Below, piece by piece: positions 22,304 to 34,607 of a stretch of DNA of 64,000 nucleotides (its first letter is position 1; the number at the start of each line of letters is the position of its first letter). The notes under the pieces were generated by a model. The model saw only the letters and a list, made by a program, of their open reading frames with translations, was not told the DNA's origin and did not search any database. Position numbers and translations under genes: made by a program. Source of the stretch: Globodera rostochiensis (taxonomy: Eukaryota; Nematoda; Chromadorea; Rhabditida; Heteroderidae); contig JAEVLN010000029.1 of the NCBI GenBank assembly GCA_018350325.1, positions 248,001 through 312,000 of the forward strand, in the 5' to 3' direction.

Positions 22304-23430
22304 CTTTACTTTATTAATTTTACTTTAACTCGCAATGAGTGGCTTTTCCATAGCACGTACCTATAAATAATTAAGCACAAACAATAGCATTTTAAAGTTT
22401 CAATAATTGAATGCACTATAAATATTTGAACTGGCATACTTTTTTTCAGCAATTATTACAAGGTTATTTATATTAATTTAGTTTTAATGCCTTAAAATTT
22501 GTAACTGTTAAGATTTAGGCAACAAACGTCATTACAAATATGGCATTTGATTATTTTAAATTACTTACTTTGCTTAATTTATTTTTAAATATTTTTTACA
22601 TTTCTCAATAAAAAATATTTTCATTAGTTTTTTATTACATTTTTATTTTTAAATATTATTTTTTTAATAATGCCGTCAGACTTTTTTTGAGTATTTTAAA
22701 ATCACCCGGTATTGATGCTCATCAAATCCCCTTATTCAAAAAAAGTTGCCAATCTTTCTATTACATGTGTGTTTTAAGTTTTTGCATATCAACTATTTTT
22801 TGATATAAGAACATTTTTGCAATAGCTTTTACGCAAGTCTTGTTTGACAGAAGATGGCTAGAATAGCTTGTGTAATGTTGTTACAAATAATTCTGCAGCA
22901 TCATTAGTTTTTTAAATAAATTTTCGTTAAAATTTTAATATTTTTGAAATATTTTATTAAAAAATCATCTTGAACTTTTCTTTTTTATAATCCATATTCA
23001 TATTCTATTAAAAATCTTTCTGGCTTTATATTTTTATTCAACCGGCGTTTTAAAAATACAACAAAAAAATTGGAATCCACTGACTGCTTGAGAAATGCCA
23101 TGCCCAGTCATGCTGGTGACTACATCAACTACTATTTTAATTTAATAACATGACAATAATTTAATTTAAATTTTTTAAGATTAACAAATTGCGAGTTTCT
23201 TTTATGCTTATTTTATGTTTTAATTGCTTATGCTTAAGTTAATTCTTAAAACTAATTATGAATTATTTTTCAAATTTTTTATAGCGTATTTTTACTAGTT
23301 TATGAAAAAGTTTTTGTTATTAAATTTTTTTTTCATTTTGATGAACTTTTTTATTTACAAATTCTAGCTTAACTTACTTTAGATTTTAATTTCTTTCAGT
23401 AAGTTATAATACCCATAATTATATTTTAAA
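22304..23430. other. T-rich noncoding stretch
   Basis: No supported feature. Confidence 0.5.
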
Positions 23431-23774
23431 GGTGTTTATTGGCTAGGGTCCAACTCTTTAAATTGTTGTCATTAATTTTAAAGATTAAAAATTAAGTTTA
23501 AAAAAATAAAATTTATGTAACTTTTATTCTTTCAAATAATTAATTGATGAAATATATGGTAGATTATTATCAAAATTTTTATTTAACAATTTCATCGTTT
23601 TTTTTGAGAAGTTTTGGGTTCGGGTTGAGCGAAAAATGGCGCGAGGGGGTAAGTGCTTTTGCTCTTCGCTCCGCAACTTCTATGGACAAAGCACCTGGGG
23701 CTGCTGGGTACACCATTCTTGACTCTCCATAAATATTAATTTTTTATATTCTATGAAAACCTTTATTTGTCTTC
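23431..23774 (+). repeat. Inverted dispersed repeat, copy A
   Basis: About 340 bp matches the reverse complement of 43,017-43,293. Shared blocks are GGTGTTTATTGGCTAGGRTC, AATTAATTGATGAAATATAT, GCTGCTGGGTACACCA and TATTCTATGAAAACCTTTAT. Copy A has an extra ~45 bp, GC-rich, at 23,620-23,675. On the minus strand both copies begin a short frame with ATGGAGAG; here it is ATG 23730 to TAG 23680-23682 (16 codons). Confidence 0.9.
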
Positions 23775-24408
23775 TCTAAGTTTTTAAATTCTGTTTAATA
23801 AATCTTCATTAGTTTGAATGAGAAAATCGTCTTGGAGCCTATCACTTTTGCGTCTATGCATTTATCTTGAAATGTTTTTTGTACAGTTTACGTCGTGATT
23901 AAACATTTTTGTTTTATTTAATACCTTAATGAATATAATTCAGATATTTCATCACAGTAAATACACTTTTATGAATTAAAAATTTCAAAAATTATAAATT
24001 TAATTAATTTCATATTTTACTATTTTTTATTAAATTTTTTTATTTTTCTTGAAAGGTGGTATCTTTTTTTAAATTTATTATTTTTAAAATTTAAATGCAC
24101 ATAGGTTTTTTTTTATTATTAATCGTTGAATTTGTTTTAGAAATTAATGTTTTTTTGACTTATTTTTTTTTTAAATTAGAATGCAAAGCATAACTTTCAT
24201 TCTTTATTTCAAAAAATATTTCTATCTTAAGTGCGCATCCCAAATCGGCGATTTAAACACCCCTAGTTATTGGACTTTTAATGAAATTTGTGAAACTAAA
24301 AAAATCCCGACAAATTTTCTTAACCAATATCGTTAAATTCATCAAAAAACGAACAATCAGTCCGAATAGTAGTCCGGCAAAATTGCTCAAGCATAAAGTC
24401 ATAAACTA
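23775..24408. other. T-rich noncoding stretch
   Basis: No supported feature. Confidence 0.5.
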
Positions 24409-24500
24409 AAAAAACCGGTTGGTGACCGGGCAAAAGTTGGAAACCGGTTACGAAACCGGGGTTCTCTGAAAACCCCGAAAACCGGGGGTACCGGTTTTTA
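24409..24500. repeat. CCGG-bearing foldback repeat
   Basis: Five ACCGG/CCGGT motifs in 90 bp, with outer arms AAAACCGGT and ACCGGTTTT and an inner CCGGGGTTCTCTGAAAACCCCG hairpin. It is of the same style as the CCGGT palindrome at 58.7 kb and the CGGTCCG array at 51.3 kb. Confidence 0.6.
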
Positions 24501-26097
24501 TATTTAATTTGAGTGCCATATTTTTATTCTGGCCAGCACACACGTTAAGTCCCACCACCATACCACACACCAGATTAAAGTTCTTGCTTTTTTCTATTCA
24601 ATCAAATTTGTTTATTTTTCTTGGAATAAATTTAATTGCATAACTAAATATTTTTCTTAAATTGATAAATAAAACCTCATTTTAAGTTTAAACAATTAGT
24701 TGTTTTTTAATAATCTATTTATCATTTGCGTAATCGGGTAAAATTTAATATTTTTTATTTTGATGTATAGATGACTAAATATTTCGTTTTATTGTTGTTA
24801 ATTGTTTTGTAAAGATATATTGCTTACAGATTTGAGTTCATTAACTTTTTTGCTAATTCCGATTTTTATTATTAATTTATATATTATTTTAATAAGCAAA
24901 TTAAATTTTTCATTTTTTTGTATGCTGCAAAGACTCATCATCATGCTTTCAAGCTGGTTACCTGGCGGAAACATATTATTTTTATACTAACATTTATATA
25001 TTTCATTTTGTTATTTATTTCTTTTATTTAACTTATTCCGTGGCAGACTTTTATTGTAATCTGATTAAAAATAAACATTAATTATTTGTTATTTACAGAA
25101 ATTTGTTAATTAAATGAAGGCAATGTCAAAATGCGTTATCGTTTGTTTATTTTTATGTTACATTATATAGAATGTCTAAATTTAAAAGCATCGTTGATTA
25201 TATAGTTTTTTTGCAACATTAAACTATTTTATTATTTAATTAAAAATTTTATTAGTTTACTGTTGTTTTTTAATGCCAGTTTTAAGTGCTTTAGATAAAA
25301 CAAATATTATAATGATGAGTATTGTGAGATATTGTGGGTAAAAGTCCGATTTACAGTTCTTTAATTTGGATAATGTTGTTTTAAAAAATATTATCAAAAT
25401 TTGTCATTTTTACTTTGCATTGTATTATTTATATTTAGATATATAAAATGTTAATAAAGTATTATAAAATTTCTTACCTTATTTAACATTTTTGTGTTTT
25501 AACCAGTGTTTTTCTAATTAAAAAATCGGTTTCAACTCTTTTATTATCAGCATTTTAATGTTTAATCTATGTGTTAGTTTACATTTATATAAAATTTATC
25601 AATTTATTAAAACAAATGCTAAGTTCATTTTTTATTTTTGTTTTCTGAATAGAAAAACAGTTTATTGATAAATATATTTTTTATTCAGCACAATTACTTA
25701 TTTATTATTTAATCGTTTGCGTATCTAAATAAACAATTCAATATAAAATTTTTAGAACAATCTTGGCTCGGCTCATCCAGACGACCAATATGCTTTTTTT
25801 TTAATCATTCTTTATAGTTAAGTGCTAGTTCTCGATTATTCTTATTGAATTAATTTATAAGGTTATTTCAACTGTATTTGTAAAATAATATTGCAACTTG
25901 TAAAAAAGGAGATATTGCAAAACGTTAATTTAAACAAGCTTCCACATAACCTATTATATTCATTCTTAAATAATCGATTTAATAATATATTTTTCTTGAT
26001 TTTTTTGTTGAGTTATTTTAAATTTGTGTTTTATTATTTTTTTAATCAGTCAGCAGGTTATTTGGATACATTCGGGCAATGCCTGAAAAAGATGTTG
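24501..26097. other. T-rich noncoding stretch
   Basis: No gene supported; frames at 24,802-24,990 and 25,891-26,106 are F/L/I/N-rich. Confidence 0.5.
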
Positions 26098-26406
26098 GGG
26101 TGTTGAAGCGGGGCCGGATATTTGCGGATGATTATTTTTCAATGTTTCCCGTACCATTCCCTGAAATGGCGTGCGCGACTACTTCGGCCGCTTCCCTTCC
26201 CCCTATTGCCCGGTAAAATTTGCGCCTAAATTTGCACCGGCTTTTTTGAGAGTCGTCTTCAGGCCTGATATGGTAATTGCCTGTGATAGTTGTAGAAATG
26301 CCGCTCTTTCAGCAGCTTTGACCGAGTTCCGCGTCGTTATATGATAGTGAGTATGCCGCGAATTATCCCCTGATCAGCCGAGCCGTAACCACCAGAAGGA
26401 TTAGTC
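26098..26406. other. 300-bp GC-rich island, possible coding relic
   Basis: About 50% GC in a T-rich desert. Plus strand: open from TGA 26,161 region to TGA near 26,343, 59 codons, encoding DYFGRFPSPYCPVKF and VIACDSCRNAALSAALTEF. Minus strand: a 57-codon frame includes VKAAERAAFLQLSQAITISG then LKTTLKKAGANLGANF, and neighbouring minus registers continue with SGGYGSADQGIIRGIL upstream and GGREAAEVVAHAISGNGTGN downstream, as if one frame had been split by two indels. The minus reading is Ala/Gly/Thr-rich and looks like a decayed foreign or phage-like protein, but no family is recognised. Strand is uncertain. Confidence 0.35.
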
Positions 26407-27533
26407 AAATTTTAAGTTTCATTTCCTTTTTTGCCAGATTAAATCACGATTTTGGTTGTACGCACCGATAAATCTCGTAAAATATAGGAATAAAAAAAAT
26501 GTTTTTCATTTAATGCTTAAGCAAATGGTTAATAATATTATGTTTTCAACAACTTCTCGCGATTGATAACATTTGTTTCTCATTTCTATTCTACAGGTGT
26601 CTGATTGCTGATGTTTTACTGAGCAAATTAATTAATTAAAGTCTAAATTAGTTTTAATTTTTTCATATCAGCCGATTACATTATTTCATCACCAATTTAT
26701 GGTACTTTTTAATAATTAATTTGGTTTCCATTATTACTTGAGTGCATTTGGCGCACCGCAGATCATTATTGCGTTTTTAAACACTTTTATTTTAACAGAT
26801 TTATTAATTTTTTTTTTTGATTTCAGAAAAATTTGAAGTAATAAAATTTTGGCAAAATTATATTATATTTAAATTTATTTATAAAATTAAGTTATTTTTT
26901 GTAAAAACAAAATTAATGTAACAAATGTTTCATTTCATTCTATATTAAAACGTTTTGCGTCTTTTCTTACATAGGTGACTATTTTTGTTATGCAATTATT
27001 ATTTTTATTACTAAAATTGAATTATTTTTTTTTATAATATTAATAAGCAAAGTTTGTAATTATTTATCACATAAATTGTATTAAATAAATTATTTTTAGT
27101 AGTTAAAATTTTTGTCTTCTGCCATTTTTTTGGATTAAAAAACAATTGTTCTATTCATTTCTTTAATTATTTCGCCCAGCTATGATTAAGATCTGCAAAT
27201 TAAAATTATCATGGCAAACACTTGGCCAATTTTTGCAGTGATGGTGTCATAAGGTAAATGAATTGTAGATAGCCTTATTAATTGAACCAAATATTATAAT
27301 AAATTTGAATAATTTATTAAAAGTTTATTTTTAATTACAATAATACCAAAAAAATATTAGTATTAGAATTAAATTGTTGCTCTTTCTAAAAAAATCTTCT
27401 TTTTTTTTTAAATTCATTTGCAATTGTGCGAGTTGATACTTTCATTTTGTGTTGTTTGGTGATAAATAACATTTTTAAAGATTTTAAAAATGAATGATTT
27501 GTTATTTATAATTATATTTAATATCTTCGGTTG
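26407..27533. other. T-rich noncoding stretch
   Basis: No supported feature. Confidence 0.5.
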
Positions 27534-27896
27534 CTAGAATCTTGGATAATCCGTGATGTCAGTGAATTTATTGTGGTAAATCTTCCGCACGTTGTGATGA
27601 GTTCTATTCACCAATTTGAGTAATTTTAATTTATTATTCCCAACCGGCAGAGAAATGAGAAGTGATACTCCTCCAGATGAACATAGAGTATACCTTTTGC
27701 AAATGAAAATTATTTTAAATGTAATTTGCGCCCTCTTTTTTACAATGGGAATTCGGAAAAATGATTTCACTTTTTTAGCAGTCAAATTAAAATACTTTAA
27801 AAAGGCGCGCTGTAAGCATGCGCTCTGGTAGCGAGCGACTGTGGCGAGAGCATGATGAGTGAAATGGCGGGTTTTTGTGATTAAATATTTAGCCAT
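27534..27896 (-). CDS. Hypothetical 120-codon frame
   Basis: ATG at 27896 to stop 27534 on the minus strand, which is the A-rich (stop-rich) strand here, so this length is less expected than similar minus frames elsewhere. The product is basic: MAKYLITKTRHFTHHALATV, a KKVKSFFRIPIVKKR segment, a hydrophobic ISLPVG stretch and a His/Asn-rich end. A + frame at 27,616-27,831 (TGREMRSDTPPDEHRVYLLQ) covers the same GC-richer core. No signal peptide, domain or splice site recognised, and no neighbouring gene. Confidence 0.3.
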   Translation of the reverse strand: MAKYLITKTRHFTHHALATVARYQSACLQRAFLKYFNLTAKKVKSFFRIPIVKKRAQITFKIIFICKRYTLCSSGGVSLLISLPVGNNKLKLLKLVNRTHHNVRKIYHNKFTDITDYPRF

Positions 27897-28380
27897 CTAT
27901 TGTGGTTTTATTATTTTTTGTTATATTATATTAAGATTATTAAATTAGTCTACCTTTTCAGTCTATAAATAAATCTATAACATTTAACCCAATTTGTATT
28001 TTTAGTTTTTGAAAACCCCGTTTTAATTTAATTCATTTAAGTGGTTTCTGCAAAATTAACTTAAAGATGGTTTCCTTAATTTAAATGTACTATATTAAAG
28101 TTAAAAAGCTGTTTTATTTATTTATTGTTTTATTTCAAACGTTTCATTTTTATTGTATTTTTTAGAATATGTTATAAAATTCATGCGTCAAGGAACAGTC
28201 GTTTTCGCGTTGAAACATTGAAAAATAGACTTTATCTGTTAAATAGGGAAGCAAATAATTGTATATGGTGTTGGGAATTATTGTTGCTCCTTTGATTTTA
28301 AGGTCATAACGGTCATTAAATTACGAATTAATTTTTTTATTATTGTTGGATTTATAAACGATAGTCTACCATATAACCTA
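27897..28380. other. T-rich noncoding stretch
   Basis: No supported feature. Confidence 0.5.
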
Positions 28381-28760
28381 AACTAGTCCCCACCCCCTAA
28401 AATAGAACCCCACCTTTAAATAGAACAATTGTGAAATAACTTTTTTGTCGTTAAAATGCTCCTAATTGTTCTCTATTTTACCTCCAAGTTTATAAGGCTT
28501 GACCAACCTAAAGCAAAGATATAATTTTTTTTAAATTCAGTGTCCTGTGAAGAAAAAGAAAAATTCGAAAAGTTCTAATTTTACCGGACCCATGTACGAG
28601 TTTTTAGAGCCATCCATTTGGCCTCAATTCATTGCCCCTTGTAAAATGTCATCTTCACGTGATTGCGTTGCAATCTATATCTTAGGTATAATCAATAAAA
28701 CGGTATGATTTTATTTAACGTGACGGTACGCGGACTGCCGGTTTTCTTATTGCTATGGTT
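28381..28760. other. Higher-complexity segment, probably an unassigned repeat
   Basis: Less AT-rich than its flanks. It starts with AGTCCCCACCCCCTAAAATAG, the reverse of the G-rich GGGGGGCTTCTATTTT motif at 9 kb, and continues through CCGGACCCATGTACGAG to GTGACGGTACGCGGACTGCC. No frame is convincing. No second copy in the window. Confidence 0.3.
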
Positions 28761-31140
28761 CTTAGCTTCAATTTTATGGTTAATTTATATTTTTAATTGT
28801 TATTTTTAATATTACATTCCTTGAATTATTGTATTTATATAAACCTGCCTTAAGATCTTCTTGCACCGCGTGTTACTTAAATTTGTTAAAGAAACTTTGC
28901 CTAAATCATATTTTTTATATCAATTTATTTTAATTTAAAGTTTTATTTAGCTTAATTTTAAAATAGTATGAATTTTAACGGATTATTCGTCATTTTTGCG
29001 GAGTCAAACCGGTTAAGAATATGAAAACAATGAAATGAATGAATACCAAATCGCCCGTATTATGGCTGAACATTTTAGCGTAAATCGTTGGTTTGTTCTA
29101 AAGCCAAAGTAAAATTAAATAATGTTTCGTCTTTAATAGTTTTAAATTAATTATAATGTTTTTAAAATAATTATTAATTTACAAATAAATTCATTTTCAA
29201 AATAGTTGAAACAGTTCTTAGAAGCCGACGTTGAGTAATTTTAACATTTTTATATAAATAAAATTTTTTCATTTTTGGACAATTGTGCTTAACCGGTGAC
29301 TGAGAGGCTGTGCGCTGTGTACATTCTCCCCCTTTTGCTTTTTGTTGAAATTTTGAGCTTTTATCCGGGTTTTTAAATAATTATTGTTTAATAAATTCAA
29401 ATCAAACTTTGACTTTTTAAAACACTAACTTTAATATAAAAAATCGATTATAAATTTATTTGTATTCATAAGGCAATTTGTATGCCAACGCGATGTATCA
29501 GGGAGATTTAGTTTTTTAAGTTTTACATTAAGGATTTATTTATGTGTTTATTTTCTGCTTTCAATAAAACATTCTTGATCGCTGATTGTCTGTATATACG
29601 ATTGACTTTTAATATTTGTAAGTTATTTAATATTTTAGCATTTTAAATATTTGCATCAAAACCATTTGAGTTAAAATTTTATTTAAGATAAGATGCGAAT
29701 GACAGCATCTTTGTCGACAGAACTCGACAAGGATTTTCTAAAAAAAGTCTAAACTAAAATCCATTATTAAAATGTATAATTTATTTTTATTTGTTTGTAC
29801 CTTATTTGAATTTAATTTTAAATGAAGATTATTTATTTTTTAATTAGCTAACCAACATTATATTTTTCAGTCTTAATTGTATTGTGATTTTGTATTAATT
29901 TATGTGGAGTTAACTGCCGCATTGTTTTAAAGTTTGATTTATATATTAATGCTTAGCATTAACCCTTCTTGTTTCCGCTTGTTTTAAACCGTTGGAAAAT
30001 TCTTTACGCTGTTCATTGATCGTCTGCCTGTTTTAGGGAAACTGCTTATTAATACAAATATATTTATTTTAACCTAGCATTTTTTATGTAAAGCCCGGTA
30101 AATTTGTAGCTCAGGTCTTTTCGTCACCTCAACGCTGTTGTGGTTTGCGATTCTTTTTTTTATGTTTCATTAATATTTGTTTGGGTTTAGTAAAATTTAT
30201 TATAACTGTTGTTTTTGAAAATATGAGAATTTGGTTAGATTGAAAAAATGAGTTGATCATATATGTAAAAAATTTTAAATATTTTTCGTGAATGTTTTAT
30301 TTATATGTATCAAACTTTAGTATTAGGTATATACAATATAAGATGTGTGTTTCTATAATAAAAAGAATAGTCTTATGCGTTCGCTCATTTATGGTGTTTA
30401 TTCTCGGCTTTCGTTCCATACACGACTCTTATGAAATGTTGTTAAATTTTATTAGTAGTCTGCATGTCGCATTTTTTATACCCTTTTTTCAAAAAAATCA
30501 TTGAAAATTTAATTTAGTTTTCTTTCCTTAATTTTTTTTGTTAAATAATTTTAAGTTTACGATGCAATCTTTGAACCATGCTTAACAAAATAATGAATTT
30601 ATCGACGTTAAATTTTTTTTTGAAAAATTAGAACATTTTTCAATTAAAAATTGATGAAATAATTTATGGTTAAACTCGATTAAATTATACAAGAGGTTGT
30701 TATTTGCTTTAACACATTATATTTAAAAAAAGTAACCACTTACATATGTTAAAAAAATAAGTTCCTTTATCAGCCCTCTAATGCCAAAATTGATAAATTG
30801 ATCTCGTTGAGTAACCAGGGCAACGAATAGTCGTCCAATTGGCACTGGAAAATTTTGTCAGGAAAAATTAGTTGCATTTTCTTTGGTTTAAGCGTTTTCG
30901 ACGAGATATCGGAAAAATAATTTTGCTCATCTTGGAATTAATATTTTAGGTGTTTCTATAACACAACTTTTTAAGCCTTACCCTTATGGATAGGATTCTT
31001 CATGATGATAAATCATTTCTTTTTTAAGTCATCAATTTACTTTGTGATAATAATATCATTTTTTTGATCATTATTACTGCTTTTTTAAATTATAACAAAA
31101 CTTTATTGAATTGAAAAAATTGAAATTTAGTTTTATTTTA
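28761..31140. other. T-rich noncoding stretch
   Basis: Mostly featureless. A minus patch at 30,080-30,165 is open for 28 codons (KKRIANHNSVEVTKRPELQ), too short to call. TTGTCGA/TCGACAA at 29,712-29,731 is a small hairpin. A GC-richer segment lies at 30,770-30,990 without a convincing frame. Confidence 0.4.
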
Positions 31141-31226
31141 TATTATTGGCGCCTGAGTTTTGCTAATTAAGTTAGACTTAACTGATTGCCTTTTATGAAC
31201 AACAATATATTCCAGAGATGGCAGAA
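31141..31226 (+). repeat. Inverted dispersed repeat, partner of 42.5 kb
   Basis: ATTGGCGCCTGA, AACTGATTGCCTTTTATGAA and TATATTCCAGAGATGGCAG match the reverse complement of 42,509-42,592 with scattered differences. Confidence 0.85.
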
Positions 31227-31413
31227 CTGTTTAATTTTAGCCTTAATGTACAAATTTATTTTAGTTTAAGAGTTTAATTCATGGCGATTAAAGGTAAATA
31301 TAATTAAATTGTAATATAGAAACGTAATTTATTTATAGATTTTTTTTTGACAAATTTAAATTTAATTTCGATTCCTTTATTACAAATAGAATGTTTATTA
31401 CTTGCCTCGTCTA

Positions 31414-31470
31414 GCGGGGGTGGGGTGGGGGGGGGAGGTGGTGACCACCCCAACCGCAGGATCTAGGCAC
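31414..31470 (+). repeat. G-rich tract with palindrome at the T-rich to A-rich switch
   Basis: GCGGGGGTGGGGTGGGGGGG.. holds several G-runs (G5, G4, G9), then the palindrome GTGGTGACCAC. The + strand is T-rich up to this point and A-rich immediately after. A quadruplex-capable tract exactly at the switch is worth noting. Confidence 0.8.
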
Positions 31471-31699
31471 CACTGCTTAGCCTATCAAAATAGTAAAACT
31501 AAATATGTAGTTAAGGAAAAATAACAAAAATAGACCTAATGCATCAAATAACATTTTTTTTAAATTTATAAAAAATAGACCAGTCCTAACTGTTTTGTTG
31601 TGCATTAAAACAAAGAACACAAAAATATTCGGGCCGTGTAACAAGCACACATTTTATGCCTTTTTGGTTAATTTAGGAATAGACGCTAGCCAACCACAT

Positions 31700-31892
31700 A
31701 CATATTTGATATAAGAATGACTGAATGAATGGGTGTGGTTCTGCGGAGAAAGGTCAGTGCTATCGATGAGACGGGGGGAGAGAACGCATAATGAAGATGA
31801 AGGCAGAGAAAGAGGGAGGAAGAGAAAGCAAAATAAAGCTGTGGGCAGAGAAAGAGGGGGGAAGAGAACGCAAAATGAAGTTGAAGGCGGAA
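31700..31892 (-). mobile_element. CT-rich minisatellite element, copy 2 (reversed)
   Basis: Reading the minus strand, it ends with the family terminus: GATAGCACTGACCTTTCTCC then GCAGAACCACACCCATTCATTC. Internal units are of the type CTCTTTCTCTGCCCACAGC and TTTATTTTGCTTTCTC. No nested MITE. It lies just inside the A-rich domain and is the only copy in this orientation. Confidence 0.75.
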
Positions 31893-32606
31893 GTTTGCAA
31901 ATTAAATGAAAGATATTTAGGCTAATGTTTTGAATAATTTATCTAAATTGGATATAAAAATTTAATTTACATAAGCGTAATTACGAAATGCAACAAGGAA
32001 CGCGCGCAAATAGGATTCGTGTGGATCAAAGAATTTCTAACGTTTTTCGCAAAACCTCTGATTTGGTTTCATAATATTTATTAATTTAACTTTTAAATAA
32101 TTTTTAAATTTAAACCATTGTGGCATTAACTAGTTGAACAGTTTGGTGGCTGAATCAATAAACCCACAAAAATTGGAGTTCTGAAAACAACAAACAGGTC
32201 ATCAGCAAAGGCTTCCAATGCAAAATTTAAAAAAAATGAATTGGAAATGACAAAATATATTAGTTAAACCAATAAATTTTAATTGGTTTTTAAGCGATAC
32301 AAAATCATCCAATTTTTTTATGGTACATAGCGGCGCTTCCAATGAAAATCAAAAACGAAGTCGGCGGCGTTTACCGTTGGAATTGCAATGTGAGGTGTGC
32401 CGTTTTTAAATGCCACCAAATTCAATTCAATCCAAAAATGGCATTTTTACACAAATTGTCATAAATACTAAAAGTAATCAAATCTAAATAATATAAATAC
32501 CAAGCTAGATTATTGCAAAGAATAAATACTTATAAATCTTAACTTATCCTAAAAAAACACTGGGCATTGTTGTGCCAATAATTTATGCGCATTTCACTGA
32601 TTTGAG
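31893..32606. other. A-rich noncoding stretch between two CT-rich blocks
   Basis: Includes a GC-richer patch at 32,330-32,450 with a small inverted repeat (AAATGCCA/TGGCATTT). No gene supported. Confidence 0.4.
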
Positions 32607-32835
32607 ATGTATTTTGCTTTCTCTTTCCCTTCTTTCTCTGCCCCGCATTCTCTCTCCCTTCTTTTCTCTGCTCTATCTTCATTTGCTTTCTCTTCTCCCT
32701 TTTTCTCTGCTCTATCTTCATTTGTTTTCTCTTCTCCCTCTTTCTCTGCTCTCCCTTCAATTTGCTTCCCCCCCCCCTCCCTCCCTCCTCGCCCGCGTTC
32801 TTTCCAAATGTTTATCTCTCTGTGTAGAATGTAGC
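32607..32835 (+). repeat. CT-rich minisatellite block, copy 3
   Basis: Repeated units of CTTCATTTGCTTTCTCTTCT and CCCTTTTTCTCTGCTCTAT, then a C-rich run. The conserved CATTC terminus is absent, so this is a truncated copy. Frames of 73-130 codons on both strands simply translate the repeat. Confidence 0.8.
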
Positions 32836-33293
32836 CCATTCAATCGGTATGTTGAAATTTTAGATTTTAACAAAAACCTCAGCATTATGCATATTCAAAA
32901 TTTTTTCAATAGAAAATCGCAATTGAGTTCTGTTTTTCCCCGCAATTTAGATAGATTTTTCTGACTATGTTAAACCTTAGATTTGTGAAAACTTTGATTA
33001 TCAAACACTGAATATTACATATAATGGTTTATGACTTGGTACCAAAAATAGTAACAATATATTTTATATGTATTTTAAATACAAAAGTGTAAACAAAATG
33101 CAACGAAAAAAACGAGACATTAATTCATTTTTTTATAATGTATAAATTAAATTTGAGAAAGTATATAAATTAGCAAATATTTAACGGCAGCACGAATCCT
33201 TTAAAAAATTAAAGCCAAAATTTTCAGAAAAAACGTGGATCATAAGCAAAAAAACACAATAAAAATATATATTGAAATATTTAATTTAATACT
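32836..33293. other. A-rich noncoding stretch
   Basis: No supported feature. Confidence 0.5.
33289..33293 (+). repeat. Target-site duplication, left (ATACT)
   Basis: Directly abuts TGTCGCG of the solo LTR; identical to the right flank. Confidence 0.85.
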
Positions 33294-34051
33294 TGTCGCG
33301 ACTGACGCGAAAAAGCCTTAGTTAAAATCAAAAATGAATAATAAAACTAAAAACTAAAATAAGATTTAATAAAAGAAAACTTAATTTATTGAAATAAAAC
33401 TATAAATTTTAAATTAAAAAGGATAAATAAAGTTATAAATAAAATGTTATAAATAAAATGAAGGAAATGGGAAAGAAGAAGAAAAGGCCGTCGACGCTAA
33501 CAAATAAACCAATAAATTGTAAAGACGGCGACTAATTGTCCGTCGCCGCCCAAAATTGTTCATGCGTAACTCATAAAAATGGAAAATGCAAACTAAATAA
33601 AATTATTATTAGAAATGATTGAATAATGGAAAAATAAATAAATTGTTGTACAAGTTATGAGAAATGTAATAAAACATGACCAAAATCGGGCAAACTAATA
33701 ATGGGTCACCCGGACCTTTCCCTTCCCCAAAAGGTATTTAAGGCTCAACCCTCCCGCTCATCTTCACCATTCGGAGAAGCATTCCCATCGACTCACTCAA
33801 CGAACTCTACAGCAGCCCTCGACTGTCTACATCCCGAACGGAACCCACAAGCCAACGATCCCCCAAGTTCGTTCTTGCAAAGCCACCGATCCCCAAATCC
33901 GATCTTATTTGTCGATTTTCCTACTGAAACCCTTTTGTCCAAATAAATTTTAAAATTCGCTATCCGTTTTGGTCCTTTCGCTCCGTGTAAATCTCCTCAC
34001 CCGGAAACGAAAGTCTTCCTGTCGCTCCCAGCCAAAACTGTGGACGCGACA
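33294..34051 (+). mobile_element. Solo LTR of a retrotransposon with 5-bp TSD
   Basis: The 758-bp unit begins TGTCGCG and ends CGCGACA, a perfect 7-bp terminal inverted repeat with the TG..CA ends typical of LTRs. It is flanked on both sides by ATACT (33,289-33,293 and 34,052-34,056), a 5-bp target-site duplication. Inside are a GGCGAC/GTCGCC hairpin (33,522-33,548), a TATTTAAGG box (33,735-33,743) and AATAAA (33,942-33,947), in the U3-R-U5 order expected. No internal domain or second LTR is present, so this is the product of LTR-LTR recombination. BEL/Pao or Ty3 families fit a 5-bp duplication; I cannot choose. The 81- and 66-codon frames in it are not genes. Confidence 0.85.
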
Positions 34052-34056
34052 ATACT
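34052..34056 (+). repeat. Target-site duplication, right (ATACT)
   Basis: Directly follows CGCGACA of the solo LTR; identical to the left flank. Confidence 0.85.
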
Positions 34057-34607
34057 TCAGACAAACAAAATCAAATAAACGCAAACAAAATGTATGTTCT
34101 ACAAATGGTGTCCAATTCTTGCTTACATTTTCGAGTTTTATCTTCAACAATCATTACAATAGCTAAGTTCCATAAATATCATTCTTTAATTAAAATAACA
34201 ATTTTTTAAAACATTTCTGATTAGAAATGATATTGATTCCTACTGTTAAAGTTTGCAAAACTCTCCAATTAAAGTTTGCTTCGCGACTTTTTCTTTTGTA
34301 AAATAATCAAATAAATGTAGATATTAAAGAAAAGTGATGAAAATTGATAAATAAAACAAATATTTCTACAAGGCTCAATCCGAAATCACCATACAATTTA
34401 ACAGATTTCTCATCACGTAATGCATTTAAAAGTCTTTTAAAAATAATGCATAAAAAACCTAAAATGGTATTAAAAAATTAAGTCAATGAGATTGTATAAA
34501 GCAAATATTGGATAATTGGCTGCCAAAACAACCAATATACATAGAAATTAAAATTCTCACTGCTGGCCGAAAAAAACAGCAGACGCCGTATCTAGAGTAG
34601 AGACCGG

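Noticed and set aside
32539..32964. Frames of 73-130 codons on both strands at 32.5-33.0 kb
   Set aside because: They translate the CT-rich minisatellite; repeated S/L/F or K/E/R segments follow the DNA repeat.
33701..34166. 81- and 65/66-codon frames at 33.7-34.2 kb
   Set aside because: They fall within or across the end of the solo LTR; GC-rich LTR DNA explains the openness.
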